Assembly (NCBI GenBank): GCA_947630935.1
Contig: CANRJL010000071.1
Location: 1 to 5,873, forward strand
Length of the DNA stretch: 5,873 nucleotides
Direction of reading: 5' to 3'
From: an uncultured Bacilli bacterium
GTDB taxonomy: Bacteria > Bacillota_I > Bacilli_A > RF39 > UBA660
The position numbers and the translations under genes were made by a program. Each line of letters opens with the position of its first letter. Position 1 is the first letter of the stretch. The notes under the pieces are model-generated. The model did no database searches and had not been told where the DNA came from. It saw nothing but the letters and a program-made list of their open reading frames with translations. Shown one piece after another: positions 4,239 through 5,873 of the stretch.

Positions 4239-5597
4239 ATGAAGCTGAAAAAATATGAAGATAAAAGCAAGAAAAAGAGAAAAATTGTTTTAATAAGTAT
4301 AAGTCTAATTGTGTTAATAAGTGTATCATTTTTGCTATATAAAACTTTTGCGTCTTTTACAGAAAGTGCCGAATTTCCTATGATGAATGGCAAAGTTGAT
4401 TACTTTGGTAATAGTGATGTTTACTTTGCTTTTTATCAAGGAGATAAAGAATTAGAAGAAATGCCCGAGAAAGATAATAAAGAAAATTTAATATTTTCTT
4501 ATGGCGAGTGTGATAATGGAGCTTATGTAAAATGGAATAGTGAACAATGGGCTCCCCTTATTAAAAATTTAAAAAAAAGTAAAACTAAATGTAGTTTACA
4601 TTTTGGTAAGTTAATAGAATTAGGGAAAGATGTATTACCAGTAGAAAGTGGAGATGGCTTGTATGCTGTTACCCATGATAATTTAGAGGAGTTAAGTAGC
4701 GAATGGAATAAAACTGAATATCGATATGCTGGAGTAAATTCTAATAATTATGTTAGTTTTAATAATGAAATCTGGCGAATAATTGGCTTAGTAAATGTTA
4801 AAACAGAAAGTGGGAATATAGAACAAAGAATAAAAATAATAAGACAAGATGGAATAAAAGGGCAAAAAGATTTTGGAAAATATTCATGGGATGCTAAGGA
4901 TAATGGAATAGGTAGTTCATATAGCAATAATGGAAGTAATGACTGGACAGATAGTCAATTAAAAGATATGCTAAATGGGATATATTATGAAAGTTCAATT
5001 GGAAATTGCTATCAAAATTCTAAAACAGCTAAACAATGTGATTTTAAAACAGGAACAGTATTGCCAAAAGGATTAGATGAAATTTCAAGAGAAATGGTAG
5101 ATAATGATGTTATATGGAATTTAGGAAGTTGGAATACTGCTGATATTGTAATAAATTTGATGTATGAAAAAGAAAGAGGATTAAAAGTTTTTAGCAATGC
5201 TAACATGACAAGGCCAACTGAATGGAGTAAAGAAACAGATGTAGGAGAAAAACATAATGGAGTTGGTCTAATGTATCCATCAGATTATGGTTATGCCGTA
5301 GGAGGAGATGTAAGGAACGAATGCTTAACAATAAGTCTTAAAAATTATAATAGTGGTAATTGTAGTACAAATAACTGGCTATTTAAAAGCAACGATCAAT
5401 GGTTATTAACACCACAATCAGGTTATTCATATCTTTCGTATAGTATGTACAATGATGGTCTTGTTGATTATAATAGGGGACAACGCAGTACTTCATCAAC
5501 TATTTATGCATCTCCAGTTGTATATCTAAAATCTAATGTCCAAATAACTGGAGGAACTGGTAAATTAAATTCGCCATTTATCGTTACTTTATATTAA
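4239..5597 (+). CDS. Paralog C: membrane-anchored surface protein with DUF6273/lectin-like C-terminal domain
   Basis: The protein has 452 residues and is closest to A at the N-terminus: the same lysine-rich lead, a hydrophobic segment at about 16-34, and KTFASFTES followed by NGKVDYFGNSD. It is closer to B in the first extracytoplasmic domain and in the C-terminal third (LMYPSDYGYAVGGDV, NNWLF, ASPVVYLKSNV). Cysteine pairs are 91/118, 257/267 and 362/375. The central stretch after Cys267 (about 268-310) differs in sequence from both relatives. It carries its own poly-G promoter and is followed by the terminator of the array. No LPXTG motif, lipobox or enzyme motif is visible. The product is expected outside the membrane with only the lysine-rich start in the cytoplasm. 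A binding or adhesion role is inferred from the lectin-like strand order. Confidence 0.8.
   Translation: MKLKKYEDKSKKKRKIVLISISLIVLISVSFLLYKTFASFTESAEFPMMNGKVDYFGNSDVYFAFYQGDKELEEMPEKDNKENLIFSYGECDNGAYVKWNSEQWAPLIKNLKKSKTKCSLHFGKLIELGKDVLPVESGDGLYAVTHDNLEELSSEWNKTEYRYAGVNSNNYVSFNNEIWRIIGLVNVKTESGNIEQRIKIIRQDGIKGQKDFGKYSWDAKDNGIGSSYSNNGSNDWTDSQLKDMLNGIYYESSIGNCYQNSKTAKQCDFKTGTVLPKGLDEISREMVDNDVIWNLGSWNTADIVINLMYEKERGLKVFSNANMTRPTEWSKETDVGEKHNGVGLMYPSDYGYAVGGDVRNECLTISLKNYNSGNCSTNNWLFKSNDQWLLTPQSGYSYLSYSMYNDGLVDYNRGQRSTSSTIYASPVVYLKSNVQITGGTGKLNSPFIVTLY
4758..4856 (+). repeat. 99-bp tract identical between paralogs A and C (copy in C)
   Basis: Exact match to 1988-2086, flanked on both sides by substitutions (4757 and 4857). 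Confidence 0.85.
5409..5507 (+). other. Hypervariable C-terminal patch of paralog C
   Basis: These 33 codons (Thr391 to Tyr423) are the counterpart of 3950-4048. Of the 19 replaced codons, 10 keep the same third base and change the first or second. That is the pattern left when AAT/AAC-type codons are mutated at adenines by a diversity-generating retroelement, but the other 9 do not follow it. No reverse transcriptase or template repeat is in the window. Confidence 0.65.
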
Positions 5598-5599
5598 TT

Positions 5600-5639
5600 A
5601 CTGGAATTTTGATTTTTTAGTTAAATTTTCCAGTTTTTT
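5600..5639 (+). terminator. Rho-independent terminator at the end of the array
   Basis: ACTGGAA (5600-5606) pairs perfectly with TTCCAGT (5628-5634), and the run of six T spans 5634-5639. An alternative pairing of AATTT with AAATT can lengthen the stem with a two-base bulge. It starts 3 bases after the stop codon of C and is the only terminator seen within or after the three-gene array. Confidence 0.8.
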
Positions 5640-5640
5640 A

Positions 5641-5669
5641 TTGCAAAAATGTTAAAATTGTTGTAATAT
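5641..5669 (+). promoter_or_regulatory. Probable sigma-A promoter of the TypA-like gene
   Basis: TTGCAA (5641-5646) and TAATAT (5664-5669) are separated by exactly 17 bp, directly after the array terminator. The predicted start of transcription is near 5676, giving a leader of about 25 bases. This ordinary spacer contrasts with the poly-G promoters. Confidence 0.5.
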
Positions 5670-5700
5670 CTTGAGAGTATTCTTAAGGGGATGTTTTATT

Positions 5701-5873
5701 ATGGAAAAAATTATTAATATTGCCGTTGTTGCGCATGTTGATGCTGGTAAATCTACTTTAGTTGATGCTTTACTTAATCAAAATGGGGCTTTTTCTGCTC
5801 ATGAAGAAGTAGTTGATTGTGTAATGGATAGTGATGCAATTGAAAAAGAAAGAGGTATTACTATTTATTCTAA
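5701..5873 (+). CDS. typA: TypA/BipA-like translational GTPase, 5' part (3' end outside window)
   Basis: Fifty-seven complete codons are visible; the last two bases (AA) are an incomplete codon, not a stop. The start ATG has AAGGGG (5685-5690) 10 bases upstream. The sequence is the beginning of a translation-factor GTPase domain: P-loop AHVDAGKS at residues 11-18, then VMDS at 41-44 and the switch I region KERGIT ending at Thr54. The VMDS-x-x-(I/L)-E-x-ERGIT arrangement is typical of TypA/BipA, a ribosome-associated GTPase acting in 50S assembly and stress or cold adaptation. Two positions differ from the common TypA P-loop DHGKT: Ala15 and Ser18, which recall EF-G and Tet(M)-type P-loops. 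A ribosomal-protection-type GTPase is the main alternative but fits the VMDS segment less well. It is probably a core gene flanking the variable array. Confidence 0.85.
   Translation, partial: MEKIINIAVVAHVDAGKSTLVDALLNQNGAFSAHEEVVDCVMDSDAIEKERGITIYS

Larger units (their letters stand above)
4161..4330 (+). repeat. Direct repeat, copy 2 (promoter plus 5' coding region of paralog C)
   Basis: This is the second copy of the repeat at 1392-1560, one base longer because of a tenth G. The 79-base gap between B and C (4160-4238) consists almost wholly of this repeat, with no terminator, so P1 transcripts could also run into C. Confidence 0.9.

Noticed and set aside
4015..4329. Reverse-strand open frame of 104 codons crossing the B/C gap
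   Set aside because: It is antisense to the end of B, the repeat and the start of C; its Pro/Leu run is just the complement of the G tract. No family resemblance.
5012..5206. Reverse-strand open frame of 64 codons
   Set aside because: Antisense shadow inside paralog C with no start signals of its own.
3950..5507. A complete diversity-generating retroelement
   Set aside because: Only variable-region-like patches are present; no reverse transcriptase, accessory gene or template repeat occurs in the window, and about half the changed codons do not fit adenine-only mutation.

Overview
The window is strongly AT-rich (about a quarter G+C by eye). It uses Gram-positive-style Shine-Dalgarno sites and sigma-A-like promoters, and every complete gene ends in TAA. 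Tryptophan is always TGG and no in-frame TGA is used, so nothing points to the Mycoplasma code. A/T-ending codons, a HAAS-type membrane protein, a TypA-like GTPase and a family of anchored surface proteins that I recognise from uncultured gut Firmicutes together suggest a low-GC Firmicutes/Bacilli lineage (RF39-like gut bacteria). That placement is an inference.

Layout. Positions 2-715 hold the 3' end of a gene of unknown function that enters from the left edge. It overlaps by 8 bases a HAAS/DUF1700-like membrane protein gene (708-1337), and a rho-independent terminator at 1351-1381 closes the unit. Then comes an array of three paralogous genes, called A (1469-2806), B (2837-4159) and C (4239-5597). 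Each encodes an N-terminal membrane anchor, a small extracytoplasmic domain with one cysteine pair, and a large C-terminal domain that looks like the DUF6273 / C-type-lectin-like type. A second terminator (5600-5639) ends the array. The 5' end of a TypA/BipA-like GTPase gene with its own promoter runs off the right edge.

The most interesting signal is in front of A and C. Each has a promoter whose -35 (TTGACT) and -10 (TATAAT) boxes are separated by a spacer containing an uninterrupted G run: 9 G before A (19-bp spacer) and 10 G before C (20-bp spacer). In such an AT-rich sequence this is striking. It fits slipped-strand phase variation of transcription, in which gain or loss of G changes the spacer around the optimum of about 17 bp. 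B has no such promoter and is probably read from the promoter of A. The promoters sit in a near-identical direct repeat of about 170 bp that also covers the start of each coding region.

The paralogs show two further signs of diversification. One is a C-terminal patch of about 33 codons in which B and C differ mostly by amino-acid changes, between flanks that differ mostly silently. The other is a mosaic in which the closest relative of each gene changes along its length, as gene conversion would produce. Together they suggest a surface-protein locus that varies both its expression and its exposed face. Its ligand or role cannot be read from the sequence.
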